Source of the DNA: JAGQVA01 sp033764335
GTDB lineage: Bacteria; Bacteroidota; Bacteroidia; J057
Reading direction: 5' to 3'
Length of the DNA stretch: 64,000 nucleotides
NCBI GenBank assembly: GCA_033764335.1
Contig: JANRJC010000012.1
Coordinates: 1-64,000, forward strand
This document shows, piece after piece, positions 34,185 to 44,533 of the stretch. The notes beneath the pieces were generated by a model that saw only the letters and a program-made list of their open reading frames with translations, searched no databases and was not told the DNA's origin. The number at the start of each line of letters is the position of its first letter. Within the stretch, counting starts at the first letter, position 1. The position numbers and the translations under genes are program-made.

Positions 34185-37100
34185 GGCAATAAATTTTCGT
34201 GATGGATTGATCCTAAAGTATTAAGGTTATTTTGCCCCAGTACAAACTGCGGCGTATCGTTTCCGGCTGATTCACAATCATGAAGCCGCGCCGGTGGATA
34301 GATATTTTCCAGACTAAAAAGTTTGTCAATCAAACCGACCAGGCTTTGCCGGTAGGATTCGTAGTTTTGGTCATTGAGTTCTGCCAATGCACATTCCCAC
34401 TGGTTGAGTTTTTGTTCAAACAGACGCATTTGTTCATGTCCAATCCAGCAGATTCGGAGATAAACATGTGCGGGAGCTTCCAGCCGAATGGTTTCCTCCA
34501 TCAGCCGCCGGAAATGAATATTTTGAAACCGATGAGGCCAGGCAGGAATAACGACAGAAGCATGGAAGGAATAGGGGTCGGTAACTTCCGGACAGCCGTC
34601 CTCACAGCCTTCACTTATCGGCAATGATGGGTCGCCCTCCTTTCTTTTTCGCAAAAGAATATGTTCCACGACATGAAATCCCTCCGAATAGGCTTTGGCT
34701 TCGTCCCCGGCCAGGTCGTGATTTTTCACACAACGAATCCCCAACTTGCGGTAAACCCGATGCTGAAGGCCGGAAAGGTTTTCCGGATCAAGGGGGTAAC
34801 GATAGTCATAAGCCTGCCCGCGTTCGCTGCTTGATTGGGGATAATCCGCAAGAAAAGCCTGTTTATCTTCAATGATTCTTCGCGAAACGGCGGCCTTATT
34901 GTCATACATGCCAAACATAACCAGGCTGTAGTCGGTAAAAACCTCGCCAAATCTTGCGATCAAGTGTTCGAGAAAACGAAGTTTACGCTCATAGGCTTCT
35001 TCTTGGGTTTCTACGATTTCTTCCAACTGAGTGCGAAGCTGGGTGTATTCCGTATAAAGATCCGGCAAACCGGCAATTTCGGCTTCGTTTAATGGCTGTG
35101 TGAAATAGGTGCGGATTTTTTCGTCTTTTGCAATTTTTTCCCAAGAAAAAAGGTCGTTTATATGCGAAAGTTGGGCGAGGTAATTGGCAAATAACTGTTC
35201 AAAAAACAATAAATATCCCTTCAACTGCGCGGCCTGTGCCTTTCGCAATTCGGGGGCAGAATGGGGTACTTTGTATTGCCCCGTTAGATAATTAAGAGGC
35301 AGGTCGTTTTGCACCGGAAAATGGTCTGCGAGTTCCATATCCTCTCCCACAGGTATGGGAAGGTTGTCCGGATGTTCTTTATGTTTTATTCGCAGGTCTT
35401 CGGCTTCCCGATTTTGAAGAATTAAGCGGGCTTTGTCTATATTGGCATAAAAGGGGTGATCTTTTTTATAAAAAATCATATTTGAGCGGGCCGGGCTGAA
35501 ATTGGGAATCCGGCACGGGTCGTTGGAGGGGCAAAGCTCCCATTTTTCTTCATCACGAAAACGGTCGTCTATGAAACTGACCATCACCAAATTTTTCACC
35601 GAAAGTACCCCCGGAATATCCATTAACTCGCGGATAATATCGGAAGCCCGAAACACTCGGCGGGAAACGATCCGGCTAAATTCCTCGTCATCAATAAATC
35701 CGTGATCCAACGCCGGGCCATCGAATATTTCCTCCACCGATTTTCCTTTGCTAAACATTTCATCCAGCGTATAAAATCGTACCGGAGGTTTTACAAAAAT
35801 CTCCATACGATAGAGGATCTCCGCCATCACTTCCTCCACATTCGCCGTCGGCAGCAAGTCAATGTCTGCGCATATACCTATTTCTTCGGGCAGAAGGTCT
35901 TTTATCCTCACTAAATCTTCGCATAAATTGCGGTTTGAAAGTATTTTGTCGCGAGCCGCTTGGCGGACAGCTGTTTTGGTAAAAGAAAAAGAAGGGATAT
36001 TTTTTCCTACCGGTTTTTCAAAACTGATTTCCCAGTCGTAGAAAAAATAATATTCCTGCTCCAGGTATTCACTGGCCATTCCCCCCATTAAAATTATTAC
36101 ACCCGGCTCTGTGTAGGGAAAATTCGCCTGATGATTTGCATATAATTTTACGGTCTCCGAACGCGCCTCTATCCGATAATTCTGACAGGGAGGAAGTGTG
36201 CATTCGAGCGAAACTTTTGTTCGTCGGTCTTCGCCTTTCACCTCCACATCTTTACAACAGACAACTTTTCCGGCCATATTTTTTACTTCGACCGTTACTT
36301 TCCCTTTTTTATGTCCATAAATGTACACCGCTTCAAGAGTCAGGGTACGTTCGACATCAAAAGCGATCGCCTTTCCGTCGGTATAAAGAAATTCACCTTC
36401 GAGGTTTCGTTTGTCGTAGTCGGAGAGACCCAGTACTGCTTTTGCCGGGTAATCAGGCGCGCTTCCGAGTTCAGGAAAATCGAGAATCAGGTCGTAGAAG
36501 TAATAATAATTGTCTTTCGTGGGGCCATCGTGTTTATCACCGGGGATAATTTCGGCATAACCTTCGACCTCCGAGAGACAGTCGGCGCGAACCCCGGCAA
36601 TGTTCATATACAATTTGACCGAAGAACCCACCGCATCGAGGATATAATAATTTTCATCCTCATCAGTTGTCGGGAAAATCACCCAGTTGAGCACAACGGG
36701 GGTTTTAACCCCGCTTTCCGTTACTTCCCTGCTGGCGGTTTTAAGTACCTCTCCATCAGGATTTAACAGACGAACCACAACCTGCCCCGGGCATTCTGGA
36801 AAAACACTTAGTTCCCTCAGTAACATATCGCGGGTGACCTGCAAGCGCAATTTTCCTACTTCAGGGCTTTCGTATTTGCCTTTGAGTTTTTCCCCCAGGC
36901 AATTGTCGCGATCTTTCAATCCCAGTTTCAGGTCTTCAACAAACTCCTCAAACTCCAGAAACACCTCATAAAGCCCGTTGAGTTCTGTGTCTGTATATTT
37001 TTCCACCCATGCATTTCGCACACCCTCAATGTCCACAAGGATTTTGCGCAAGTCTTTAAAGGTTACAGGAGCATTGGTAAGAATTTCCCGGGCTTGATGA

Positions 37101-37363
37101 AAGCCCGTCGGTGTGAGAGCGGCTCCTTTTTCCGACCTCGTAAGCAGATCTTTCAGATCATACGATGTGCGGTAACCTAAGTCCGTAATGCCGTAACACA
37201 ACATTTCGAGCAAAGTAATGCCCGGATCGGAAGCGTTGTAGTCCGTCCACAACTTACTGGCCAGATTCTGAATATGCTGAATTCCGGTCTTTCGCAGAAA
37301 CTCGTAGTTCTGACTGTCAGGCAAAACCTGATCGCGAATTAAAAAGAGGTTGTTATCTGGCAT
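34181..37363 (-). CDS. eCIS baseplate wedge protein (Afp12-like) with insertion
   Basis: A 1060-residue second baseplate component. The N-terminus LWTDYNASDPGITLLEMLCYGITDLGYRT is typical of the gp6-like Afp12 family and continues with RKILVDIEGVRNAWVEKY. An extra domain occupies about residues 195-440, with paired YYYFYDLILDF and YYFFYDWEISF strands and repeated VKLYMN/VKLYAN segments, which suggests two copies of one beta module. The C-terminal third is helical. The gene overlaps the baseplate-J stop by 25 nt and the next start by 4 nt. With the J protein it should form the wedge heterodimers around the spike. Confidence 0.85.
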   Translation of the reverse strand: MPDNNLFLIRDQVLPDSQNYEFLRKTGIQHIQNLASKLWTDYNASDPGITLLEMLCYGITDLGYRTSYDLKDLLTRSEKGAALTPTGFHQAREILTNAPVTFKDLRKILVDIEGVRNAWVEKYTDTELNGLYEVFLEFEEFVEDLKLGLKDRDNCLGEKLKGKYESPEVGKLRLQVTRDMLLRELSVFPECPGQVVVRLLNPDGEVLKTASREVTESGVKTPVVLNWVIFPTTDEDENYYILDAVGSSVKLYMNIAGVRADCLSEVEGYAEIIPGDKHDGPTKDNYYYFYDLILDFPELGSAPDYPAKAVLGLSDYDKRNLEGEFLYTDGKAIAFDVERTLTLEAVYIYGHKKGKVTVEVKNMAGKVVCCKDVEVKGEDRRTKVSLECTLPPCQNYRIEARSETVKLYANHQANFPYTEPGVIILMGGMASEYLEQEYYFFYDWEISFEKPVGKNIPSFSFTKTAVRQAARDKILSNRNLCEDLVRIKDLLPEEIGICADIDLLPTANVEEVMAEILYRMEIFVKPPVRFYTLDEMFSKGKSVEEIFDGPALDHGFIDDEEFSRIVSRRVFRASDIIRELMDIPGVLSVKNLVMVSFIDDRFRDEEKWELCPSNDPCRIPNFSPARSNMIFYKKDHPFYANIDKARLILQNREAEDLRIKHKEHPDNLPIPVGEDMELADHFPVQNDLPLNYLTGQYKVPHSAPELRKAQAAQLKGYLLFFEQLFANYLAQLSHINDLFSWEKIAKDEKIRTYFTQPLNEAEIAGLPDLYTEYTQLRTQLEEIVETQEEAYERKLRFLEHLIARFGEVFTDYSLVMFGMYDNKAAVSRRIIEDKQAFLADYPQSSSERGQAYDYRYPLDPENLSGLQHRVYRKLGIRCVKNHDLAGDEAKAYSEGFHVVEHILLRKRKEGDPSLPISEGCEDGCPEVTDPYSFHASVVIPAWPHRFQNIHFRRLMEETIRLEAPAHVYLRICWIGHEQMRLFEQKLNQWECALAELNDQNYESYRQSLVGLIDKLFSLENIYPPARLHDCESAGNDTPQFVLGQNNLNTLGSIHHENLLP

Positions 37364-40300
37364 TTTTCTTCTTCAATGGGGTGAATCTCATGCAAATTTT
37401 CCGGAGCCGGGACAAGAACTGCCGAAGCTATCGAAGCCGTGATCTTCTCGCCGGTTACCTTTTCCCAAAGACTATTTTCATCCCGGCGGTATTCCAGCCG
37501 GAAGTTTCTCACATAGTCAACGTATTGTTGTTCGTCTATAAAATTTAACAAAGCTGCAGGGGTGATTTCATTTGTGAATGATAGTTCTGCCGCTGTATCA
37601 TAAAGCCAGGGAGCCATAAACCGGATCACGTCCTTTAGAATTTGGGCAGAGTAAAACCCAATGTCTTTTCCCCTTGCAAATTTCACCTCAGCTTTTAGCC
37701 TGATTTCTTCATAAACCGGAGACTGAACTACAACCTCGGCGAAATCCGAAACGCGGGTTTTGAGAAAATCGCGGATTTCATTCCGTCTGTTTACGCTCAC
37801 CACCGGCTTGAGGCGGTTGGCTGCGTTTTTATTTTGCAGGTTGGGTATCACCACGAGGTGAACATTCCCTGCAACCAACTCATTCCCGGGTTTTCCGTGA
37901 TTGATACATTTTGCTCGATGAATATCGGGAAACTGTTCGAGTACAAGGCGTTCGTAATCCCATATCGTAATGCCTCGGTTTTTGTGACGGAGGCGTTCGC
38001 TTACTCGTGTGTAAAAATGTTCATCGGTTTCGGCCAGTCTCCCACCAAACGACGAGAAAGGTTGGGAAACTTCACTGATTGCCGACTGGCGAATGATCAA
38101 GTCCGTGATTGAGCCTGCGGGAAGAACCGTTGCGAGGTGTTTGGGATCATTTTCCGGCTGTTTGCGGTAGCCGGCGAGAAGTGCCTGTGGCAAAACTTTA
38201 AGCCCTTTGGCAATGCCATCGGCATAATTGACCACACTGCCGCGAATCCAGAACAAACCGCCTCCGGGCAAGAGGGTATTTTGATCGGTCATATCCTTAG
38301 GCAGGGAAAATTTAATGATCCCCGATGTCAGCAGATGACGGGTGGTATCACCGAGTATCTGCGAAGGATCAAAATATTTCCATCGGTTGTAAGACAGATA
38401 GGACCAAACCATGCGCTGACCCGCATGGGCAGGGTTTTCGCTACCTTCCGTTACCTGAAAAAGGATAGAAAGATTTTGCGGCAAATCGAGGTTACGCAGC
38501 CCGATAAATAAATTACCGGTAGCGTCCACGTACTGCTGCTCGGCGGTAGGAGGAATGGTATCCTCGGGGTTTAAAATTTTGGTTTCAAAAATCGGCACCA
38601 ACAATGGACTGGTAAATACCTGATCCGAAGGAGTTTCTTTTACCGGGAAAAATTCGGCGTGGCCAAAAGGATGAATGTGAAAGAATCTTTCCACCCGTGT
38701 GGAGAAATCGGCGGAAGACTTTACGCTAAAATTAAGAGTTTCCGAAGCGGAATAATTGAGCGTTATCCGATTGACCAGCGGCGTATAGGGTGCATTGGGG
38801 AAGGATTCGACCTTCTGTTTGATTGCAGCTTTTGCAACAAACCGAGGGAAATCGGCGTGAAAAAAGTCTTTCAGCAGCCGGAATTGCAAAAATCCCCGAG
38901 ACATCCCATTCCGGAAAGCCGTAAAAGGCGCCAGATTGGGGTCTCGTTTGAAATTCAGACGATCAAATACTACCGGAAAATCCATCGAAACCGAATGGAA
39001 ATTTCGCAGTTGATCGGTTTGTGTCGGTGTCGAAACGGTGGAAGGAAATAATTCAATCGGTACCGCCGGATCAGTAATGGGGGAATTGACCTCTCCGAAA
39101 GTGCGCCAGTTTCCGCTTAGCAAAAGATTGATTCCTGCTTGAAAATGACTATTGGAACCAACGGGCGAAGATGAAGTATCTCCCTTATCGGCCACCGAGA
39201 GTCGTTTAGGATCGTCCTCATCAAACAACGAATCGGCGTAATTGGCATAATGAGCCTTAAAATCCAACACATTACCCAATATGGGCAGATCCCCCCATTC
39301 AAGTTGAATATTGACATTGGAAGGAGCTTTGGAAAAAACTTCGTAACTCCCGATGTAAAAATTACCGCCCACCTTTGGTGCGGAGCCAAACGGAAAAAAC
39401 GGTTTTCCCGGAGCAATCGTGCCTTCATCGTTTTCGAGAATCAGATTTTGAATTCCCGTCACATTTACACTTACCTCAAACTTATAAATCTCCGGATTAC
39501 GGAAAAATTTATAAGGATAGCTGTACAATACCGGTCGCCATACCGATTGGGTGGTGTCCGATTCGGGCGAAAGGCCTTGGGTGTTTTTCATTGCCACATA
39601 TACCTTTCCGGCGGAAAGGACATGGCTATACTGAAAATACGTTTTTTCGGAATTGTAAACCGGAATCGCACCGATTATCTGCCAGAGTTCCGGGGAATTT
39701 TCGGGATCGTCACCCACTACCGTCGTCAGTGCCCGGTAGATATTTCGACCATAACGAACATACTCACCGGGAAGAAAACGCTCAATTCCGTTAAAAGAAT
39801 TTATACGGGTAGTTTCTTCCCATAAAGAAAAATTCTGACCCGGCTGATCGCCCGTCGTTGGGGCAGTTGCGAGATAATATTTTTCGAAAAAATACACGAC
39901 CGTTCCTGCCTCATATACAAAAGTGGAATCGTAGTCCGGAATATCTAGAACTTCGACCCATGCCGTACCGGAACCCGGTTTGGTTCCTGATACCGGTAAT
40001 TCACATCTATAAACGGAGCCGCCAATCCAGACATGGTCACCGGGAAAATAATCTTTCGCAGAAGCGAAACTGCCAATCCTTTTCCACGGTTCATCTTCCG
40101 GATCAAGGGTGGGAGGATTTGTTCCGGCAATTCCGGCATTTGCGCGGAAAACCACGCCTCCCGAAAATACATAGTCTCCGGGTGAATATACCTGCGCCGA
40201 GGTATATTCTTCAATAGCCGTCATATCTATTTTTTCCCAGACCAACAGACCGGAATTAGGAGGAACTCCTCGTGTCAGCGCCTGAGATCGGTAGATTTTT

Positions 40301-43300
40301 CCCCGAAATCGTACAAAGGTATCCGCCGGGTATTCTGCTCTGGCATCAAATTCTGCCAAGCTTGATTTTTTCTCCCAGGCAGGATTTAGAATTGGGGCCA
40401 GTTCTGTCCCAGTTATACCTGAAACATTGTTTACCTGATAAATCAGCCCTTCATATACCGCATAATCACCGTTTAAAAACGATCTTTCTGCATCGTAAGC
40501 CAGAACGTTAAACTCACTATAATCCGGGGCATTCAGTTTTTTCCAGATACGCGCACCCGACGAAGGAGAAATCCCCGTATTTTTTACGCGAGATTGATAA
40601 GCCAATTCGCCTTCTTCTACCAGTTGAGCCTCTGGATAAGAAGTAGAGAGGTTCCAGGCGGACAGGACACTACTTTCCTTATTCCAAATGTCTGTTGCGT
40701 TAACAGGATACGATCCCAGCGTATATCCATCAGCTCGAAAAAACTTAAGAAGCCCCGTCCCGGAATCCTGTACTTTGACGTGGTTTTCAGGTGCGTATTC
40801 TTTGGTATTGTCGTAAAGGGCAATAGTGGCAGAAATATCGGTCCAGGGATTAGTAGCTCCGGTCGGGTCTGCCCCTTTACTCGCCAAAATTGCCGTAAAA
40901 TAGCGAGTAGTCGAGGACTGAACTACTTTAACCGTGGAATTAGGAGTATAAGCCGTGGAGGAACTCCAGGCATTAACCGAACTCGTTATATCTGACCAGG
41001 GGGAAGAAAGTTGGGCAGGATGATCGCCAATAGAAATTTCAGCGGCCCGGAAAAAGCGGGCATTTCCGGGGGAAATCGTAACTTTCACATCGTCCCCGAC
41101 AGCATATTGAGCGGAAGCCAAATACTCGGGAACGGATGTCGAAATATTGACCCAGGGAAAGTTAAGGTTTATCGGATGATCGCCGGTTACATTGGCCGTT
41201 GCCTTAAAAAACCGGTTCATGTTGGGGATTCCCTGAAAGATGCGTACCAGGTTTCCGGTTTGGTATTCGGTATTGTCATTGTACAGATTTACTATAGAAA
41301 CCAGACTCCAGACAGGTGCGGAATGATCGGGTTTAATATTTTGAGTTTTTGCGGTTGACAGATAGGGCAAAAAACCGCTGCCTCCGTTATATTGAATCAT
41401 TTGCCCCGAATTGTACAGAGTAGCCGAATCATAAACAGCCAGAGTGGCAATTGATATCACCTGCTGCCAGAAAGGGTCGCCCGGCGTTCCCGTAGGAGCA
41501 ACCAGAAAACCCATAATTTTTGCCTGATAAATCACTCCGCCATGGCGAATTCGATCGCCAAAATTATAAAATACCCCTGATGAATAGGCAGGAATCAATG
41601 CCCAACCATTTGAAGAAGATGTGGGTTCAATTCCCGATTGAATAGCATCTGCGGTATAGAGAAAACCGAAATGGTTTACCTCATCGCCCACCTGATAGGG
41701 ATTGAGCGGATTAGCTGTCCAAACCGGAATTTCAACCCAGCTATTGGAACTGCCATCGGGTTTTACTCCTTTTGAAAGAAAAGCTGCCCGGTACAAATTT
41801 CCACTGAAAATGACATCTGTGGAGGGCGAATAGGTTTGGGTCGCCAGCCATGCCGATTTTTCCACCCATGAAGACCCCGAATTATTCGGCGAAGCATTTA
41901 ACGAAAGGGAAGTGGCCTGGTAAAGTTTGTTTTGAAGAACCGAGGTTCCTCCGGACATATACAGTTGAGAAGCATTATAATTGCTTACTTCTCCCCATAG
42001 ACCTGCACTCCCATCGGGAGAAATGCCCTGATTATCGCTTGTGGCTTTATATAATTTTTCTTTAAAAACCACTTCATGATTTGTCTTGTAATCAGTACCG
42101 GGAGAAAAACCATCTTTTTCCTTCCATCCGTTACCCGATCCCGGAGCAATTCCTTTAGAGCCTGCTCTGGCTCGGTAAAACGAAAAATCGAACCTAACAA
42201 CATCGCCAACCTTGTAAAGCTGTGCCGGGGAGGGCTGGTAATCTTCAATTTGTTGCCAGATATTAATGTCTGCACCGGATTCAGGTTCGATATTCGAAGC
42301 AGTATCGGCGCGTAAAATAAAGGGTGAGGATTGAAAAAGGGTTATTTCCCCTTTGACAAAACTGGTTTTGTCGGTCGGATATACCGGAGGAGTTTTCCAA
42401 GAGGAAGAAAGCGACGGCGCAATGGCATCAATGATTGTTTTTGCCTGAAAAAGCCAGTTTTCATAACTGACAAATTCGCCAGCGACATACGTTTTGGCCG
42501 GGTCAAATCCAATATTTCCCAAAGGCCCGGATTCCCAAATCTTAACCTCTACGGTGGGATTTAAATCCCACACTTTCGCGTTAGCGCGAAACTTTTCCGA
42601 GCTGTAGGAAACAATATCTCCGGACTGATAGGGCAATTCTTTAGCCGGATCTTTGGCAAGCCAGGGTTGGGGATTTTCAATATCAATCCGACTCCAGAGG
42701 TAAGCACCCGAATCTTCCGGGGAAATACCAATAACGTCGGCATTGGCTTTATAGACAGAATCGCTATGCAGGACAAATTCCCCTTTGAGGTATTCGGCGT
42801 CAGAAGCATATACTGCTACCCCACCCCGGAGGTTGAGATCCAGGTCGCCCAGGGTTGAAAGACCCTCGTTGTCAAAAATAAATAAGGCAACCGGAAAACG
42901 AGCATCGAGTCCGCGTTTGTGTACTTCTTCCGAATAGGGAACTACCGGGGGAACTTCTACCCCCAGCGACAATTCAAAAATAATTTCGCCGAGGGTTTCT
43001 TCAGAACCCGGTGTTTCAGAGGGAAATACAATATCCGTCAAAATATCAACGGTGCGATTTTCTACCGTTATCCATTCTTTTTCCCCGGTCAGGTAAATTT
43101 TTACATTATTGCCCAGTTCGCTTTTTATTCGGGAACGACCGTATTTGGATACGGTTTCGGCCATGTTCCGGAACTGAAATACCAACCGGACCGTTCGAGT
43201 TCCTTCTCCCAACAAAAGCATCGGAGAAGCGATAGCAAATCCCACCTCTGCAAAGGGCATTTTTTCGCTGCCCATCAATTCCCAAGTGGGGAAATCTTTA

Positions 43301-44508
43301 GGTAGTTCTTCGCCTTTACCGTCGGCAGAATCGGCATCCGCCGCGGCATATATATTTTCCACGGAAAAGTCAGTCAGTGCTATGCCGGGGTCTGTTGAAG
43401 CATCGGGAGCCGGTTCAAAGATTTTGTTGAGGAATAAGGTACGCAACCCGACCTCAGGATCAATGATTGCACGGTTTACAACAATTTCTTCATTTGCCGC
43501 ATAAATCCGGTCCGCACCACTTCCATCCGGGCCGGCATCAAAAGTAGTATCAAGGGTAATAAGATGGTTTTCGAAATTATTGGCCAGGGAAAGAATAATA
43601 TGCACCTCATCGGGATCTTCCGGGCGGTTTTTCAGTTGAAGGATTTCCTTATAATAAAAATCGAGATGCCTTTTGGTGAGGCTGTTCATGTGGTTCCGGG
43701 CAATTTTCATCAGGTTGAGAAAAGCCAGGAAAAGCGCTATATGGGGTTCATGCTCCGGATACGAGGTGAAAGTTTCTTCCAAAAACTCGGGAGCCTGTTT
43801 TACGAGTGAAATCATCGCCTCGTAGAACCCTCGAAACAAGTTTTCGAGTTTTACGGTTTCCCGATAAATTTGCCTTTTGGTCTCCGGAATTCCCCAGAGA
43901 AATGGTTTTTCTTCCAGTGGAAAATCACCGTTGGGCCAGGCCCGGGTCAGGCGGTCGGTATTAATGTCCGGAAGTCCAGCTTCCTTAAGAGGCAGGCCGA
44001 TACTCTTGGCTTCTTTCAGCCAAAGTAAAGTTGCGGCAAAAGAATAGTCGAGTTTTGAATGAATCAGCCGATCCAGTTTTTTATGGAGACTGAGCGTGGG
44101 AATTGATTTTTGGTACCAGAGAAACAGCTTGTCTGCCATCTCAAAGAGAGTTACTAGCATTCCGGCAAATGCCGCTGCGCTATTTTCCGGCTGACCGATT
44201 GCTTTTTCTGCATCGGAGACAAATTGCTCAAATTTCTTTTTATAAGGATCAACCGAAGTTTCCGCAACCATGGAAACCAACGTGCTGATATCATTTTCGA
44301 TAAAAGTCACCCAGTCCCCATCGGGCTGGTTTTGTTGATTGTAAAACCGAACCAGCCGGGCATATTTACGGGCATATAACAGCCAGTCCTGGATTTCTCT
44401 TTCGTCAACCCTCACAAAATCCGGCCCCAGGGCTTCCAGCAGGCGCTGATTCTGGCTGGTACCGTCTCTCCGGAGGGGGTTTCTATATGTAGTGCAGTCC
44501 TGGTTCAT
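37339..44508 (-). CDS. Giant eCIS baseplate-J protein (Afp11-like) with carbohydrate-binding-like repeats
   Basis: A 2389-residue baseplate protein. Residues 1-about 560 form the N-terminal Afp11-type part. Residues about 565-1660 hold some 23 repeats of about 48 residues resembling CBM5/12 (ChtBD3) modules. The C-terminal part (about 1690-2389) contains the baseplate-J domain: FGGRLAETDEHFYTRVSERLRHKNR, then ITIWDYERLVLEQFPDI and HLVVIPNL. Known Afp11-like proteins are usually far shorter; massive baseplate extensions forming a 'cage' are described for the Algoriphagus eCIS. No signal peptide. I infer that the array wraps the baseplate and may bind glycans. It lies 25 nt after gp25. Confidence 0.85.
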   Translation of the reverse strand: MNQDCTTYRNPLRRDGTSQNQRLLEALGPDFVRVDEREIQDWLLYARKYARLVRFYNQQNQPDGDWVTFIENDISTLVSMVAETSVDPYKKKFEQFVSDAEKAIGQPENSAAAFAGMLVTLFEMADKLFLWYQKSIPTLSLHKKLDRLIHSKLDYSFAATLLWLKEAKSIGLPLKEAGLPDINTDRLTRAWPNGDFPLEEKPFLWGIPETKRQIYRETVKLENLFRGFYEAMISLVKQAPEFLEETFTSYPEHEPHIALFLAFLNLMKIARNHMNSLTKRHLDFYYKEILQLKNRPEDPDEVHIILSLANNFENHLITLDTTFDAGPDGSGADRIYAANEEIVVNRAIIDPEVGLRTLFLNKIFEPAPDASTDPGIALTDFSVENIYAAADADSADGKGEELPKDFPTWELMGSEKMPFAEVGFAIASPMLLLGEGTRTVRLVFQFRNMAETVSKYGRSRIKSELGNNVKIYLTGEKEWITVENRTVDILTDIVFPSETPGSEETLGEIIFELSLGVEVPPVVPYSEEVHKRGLDARFPVALFIFDNEGLSTLGDLDLNLRGGVAVYASDAEYLKGEFVLHSDSVYKANADVIGISPEDSGAYLWSRIDIENPQPWLAKDPAKELPYQSGDIVSYSSEKFRANAKVWDLNPTVEVKIWESGPLGNIGFDPAKTYVAGEFVSYENWLFQAKTIIDAIAPSLSSSWKTPPVYPTDKTSFVKGEITLFQSSPFILRADTASNIEPESGADINIWQQIEDYQPSPAQLYKVGDVVRFDFSFYRARAGSKGIAPGSGNGWKEKDGFSPGTDYKTNHEVVFKEKLYKATSDNQGISPDGSAGLWGEVSNYNASQLYMSGGTSVLQNKLYQATSLSLNASPNNSGSSWVEKSAWLATQTYSPSTDVIFSGNLYRAAFLSKGVKPDGSSNSWVEIPVWTANPLNPYQVGDEVNHFGFLYTADAIQSGIEPTSSSNGWALIPAYSSGVFYNFGDRIRHGGVIYQAKIMGFLVAPTGTPGDPFWQQVISIATLAVYDSATLYNSGQMIQYNGGSGFLPYLSTAKTQNIKPDHSAPVWSLVSIVNLYNDNTEYQTGNLVRIFQGIPNMNRFFKATANVTGDHPINLNFPWVNISTSVPEYLASAQYAVGDDVKVTISPGNARFFRAAEISIGDHPAQLSSPWSDITSSVNAWSSSTAYTPNSTVKVVQSSTTRYFTAILASKGADPTGATNPWTDISATIALYDNTKEYAPENHVKVQDSGTGLLKFFRADGYTLGSYPVNATDIWNKESSVLSAWNLSTSYPEAQLVEEGELAYQSRVKNTGISPSSGARIWKKLNAPDYSEFNVLAYDAERSFLNGDYAVYEGLIYQVNNVSGITGTELAPILNPAWEKKSSLAEFDARAEYPADTFVRFRGKIYRSQALTRGVPPNSGLLVWEKIDMTAIEEYTSAQVYSPGDYVFSGGVVFRANAGIAGTNPPTLDPEDEPWKRIGSFASAKDYFPGDHVWIGGSVYRCELPVSGTKPGSGTAWVEVLDIPDYDSTFVYEAGTVVYFFEKYYLATAPTTGDQPGQNFSLWEETTRINSFNGIERFLPGEYVRYGRNIYRALTTVVGDDPENSPELWQIIGAIPVYNSEKTYFQYSHVLSAGKVYVAMKNTQGLSPESDTTQSVWRPVLYSYPYKFFRNPEIYKFEVSVNVTGIQNLILENDEGTIAPGKPFFPFGSAPKVGGNFYIGSYEVFSKAPSNVNIQLEWGDLPILGNVLDFKAHYANYADSLFDEDDPKRLSVADKGDTSSSPVGSNSHFQAGINLLLSGNWRTFGEVNSPITDPAVPIELFPSTVSTPTQTDQLRNFHSVSMDFPVVFDRLNFKRDPNLAPFTAFRNGMSRGFLQFRLLKDFFHADFPRFVAKAAIKQKVESFPNAPYTPLVNRITLNYSASETLNFSVKSSADFSTRVERFFHIHPFGHAEFFPVKETPSDQVFTSPLLVPIFETKILNPEDTIPPTAEQQYVDATGNLFIGLRNLDLPQNLSILFQVTEGSENPAHAGQRMVWSYLSYNRWKYFDPSQILGDTTRHLLTSGIIKFSLPKDMTDQNTLLPGGGLFWIRGSVVNYADGIAKGLKVLPQALLAGYRKQPENDPKHLATVLPAGSITDLIIRQSAISEVSQPFSSFGGRLAETDEHFYTRVSERLRHKNRGITIWDYERLVLEQFPDIHRAKCINHGKPGNELVAGNVHLVVIPNLQNKNAANRLKPVVSVNRRNEIRDFLKTRVSDFAEVVVQSPVYEEIRLKAEVKFARGKDIGFYSAQILKDVIRFMAPWLYDTAAELSFTNEITPAALLNFIDEQQYVDYVRNFRLEYRRDENSLWEKVTGEKITASIASAVLVPAPENLHEIHPIEEEKCQITTSF
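39530..42815 (-). repeat. About 23 CBM5/12-like modules inside the baseplate protein
   Basis: The repeated pattern is Y-x-x-G-(D/E)-x-V then an aromatic or Gly, (L/I)Y-x-A, about 8 residues, G-(I/V)-x-P and a W ending (for example YQSGDIVSY, LYKATSDNQGISPDG, SSNSWVEI). Spacing is about 48 residues. Several copies lack one aromatic, but nearly all keep the final Trp. Individual modules are too diverged to be recent duplicates. Confidence 0.75.
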
Positions 44509-44533
44509 AGTTTTTTTTTGTTCCGGTTATGCT

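Noticed and set aside
37339..44508. Many plus-strand frames opposite the giant baseplate and PKD genes
   Set aside because: Antisense shadows of repeat-rich genes; they recur with the period of the repeats.
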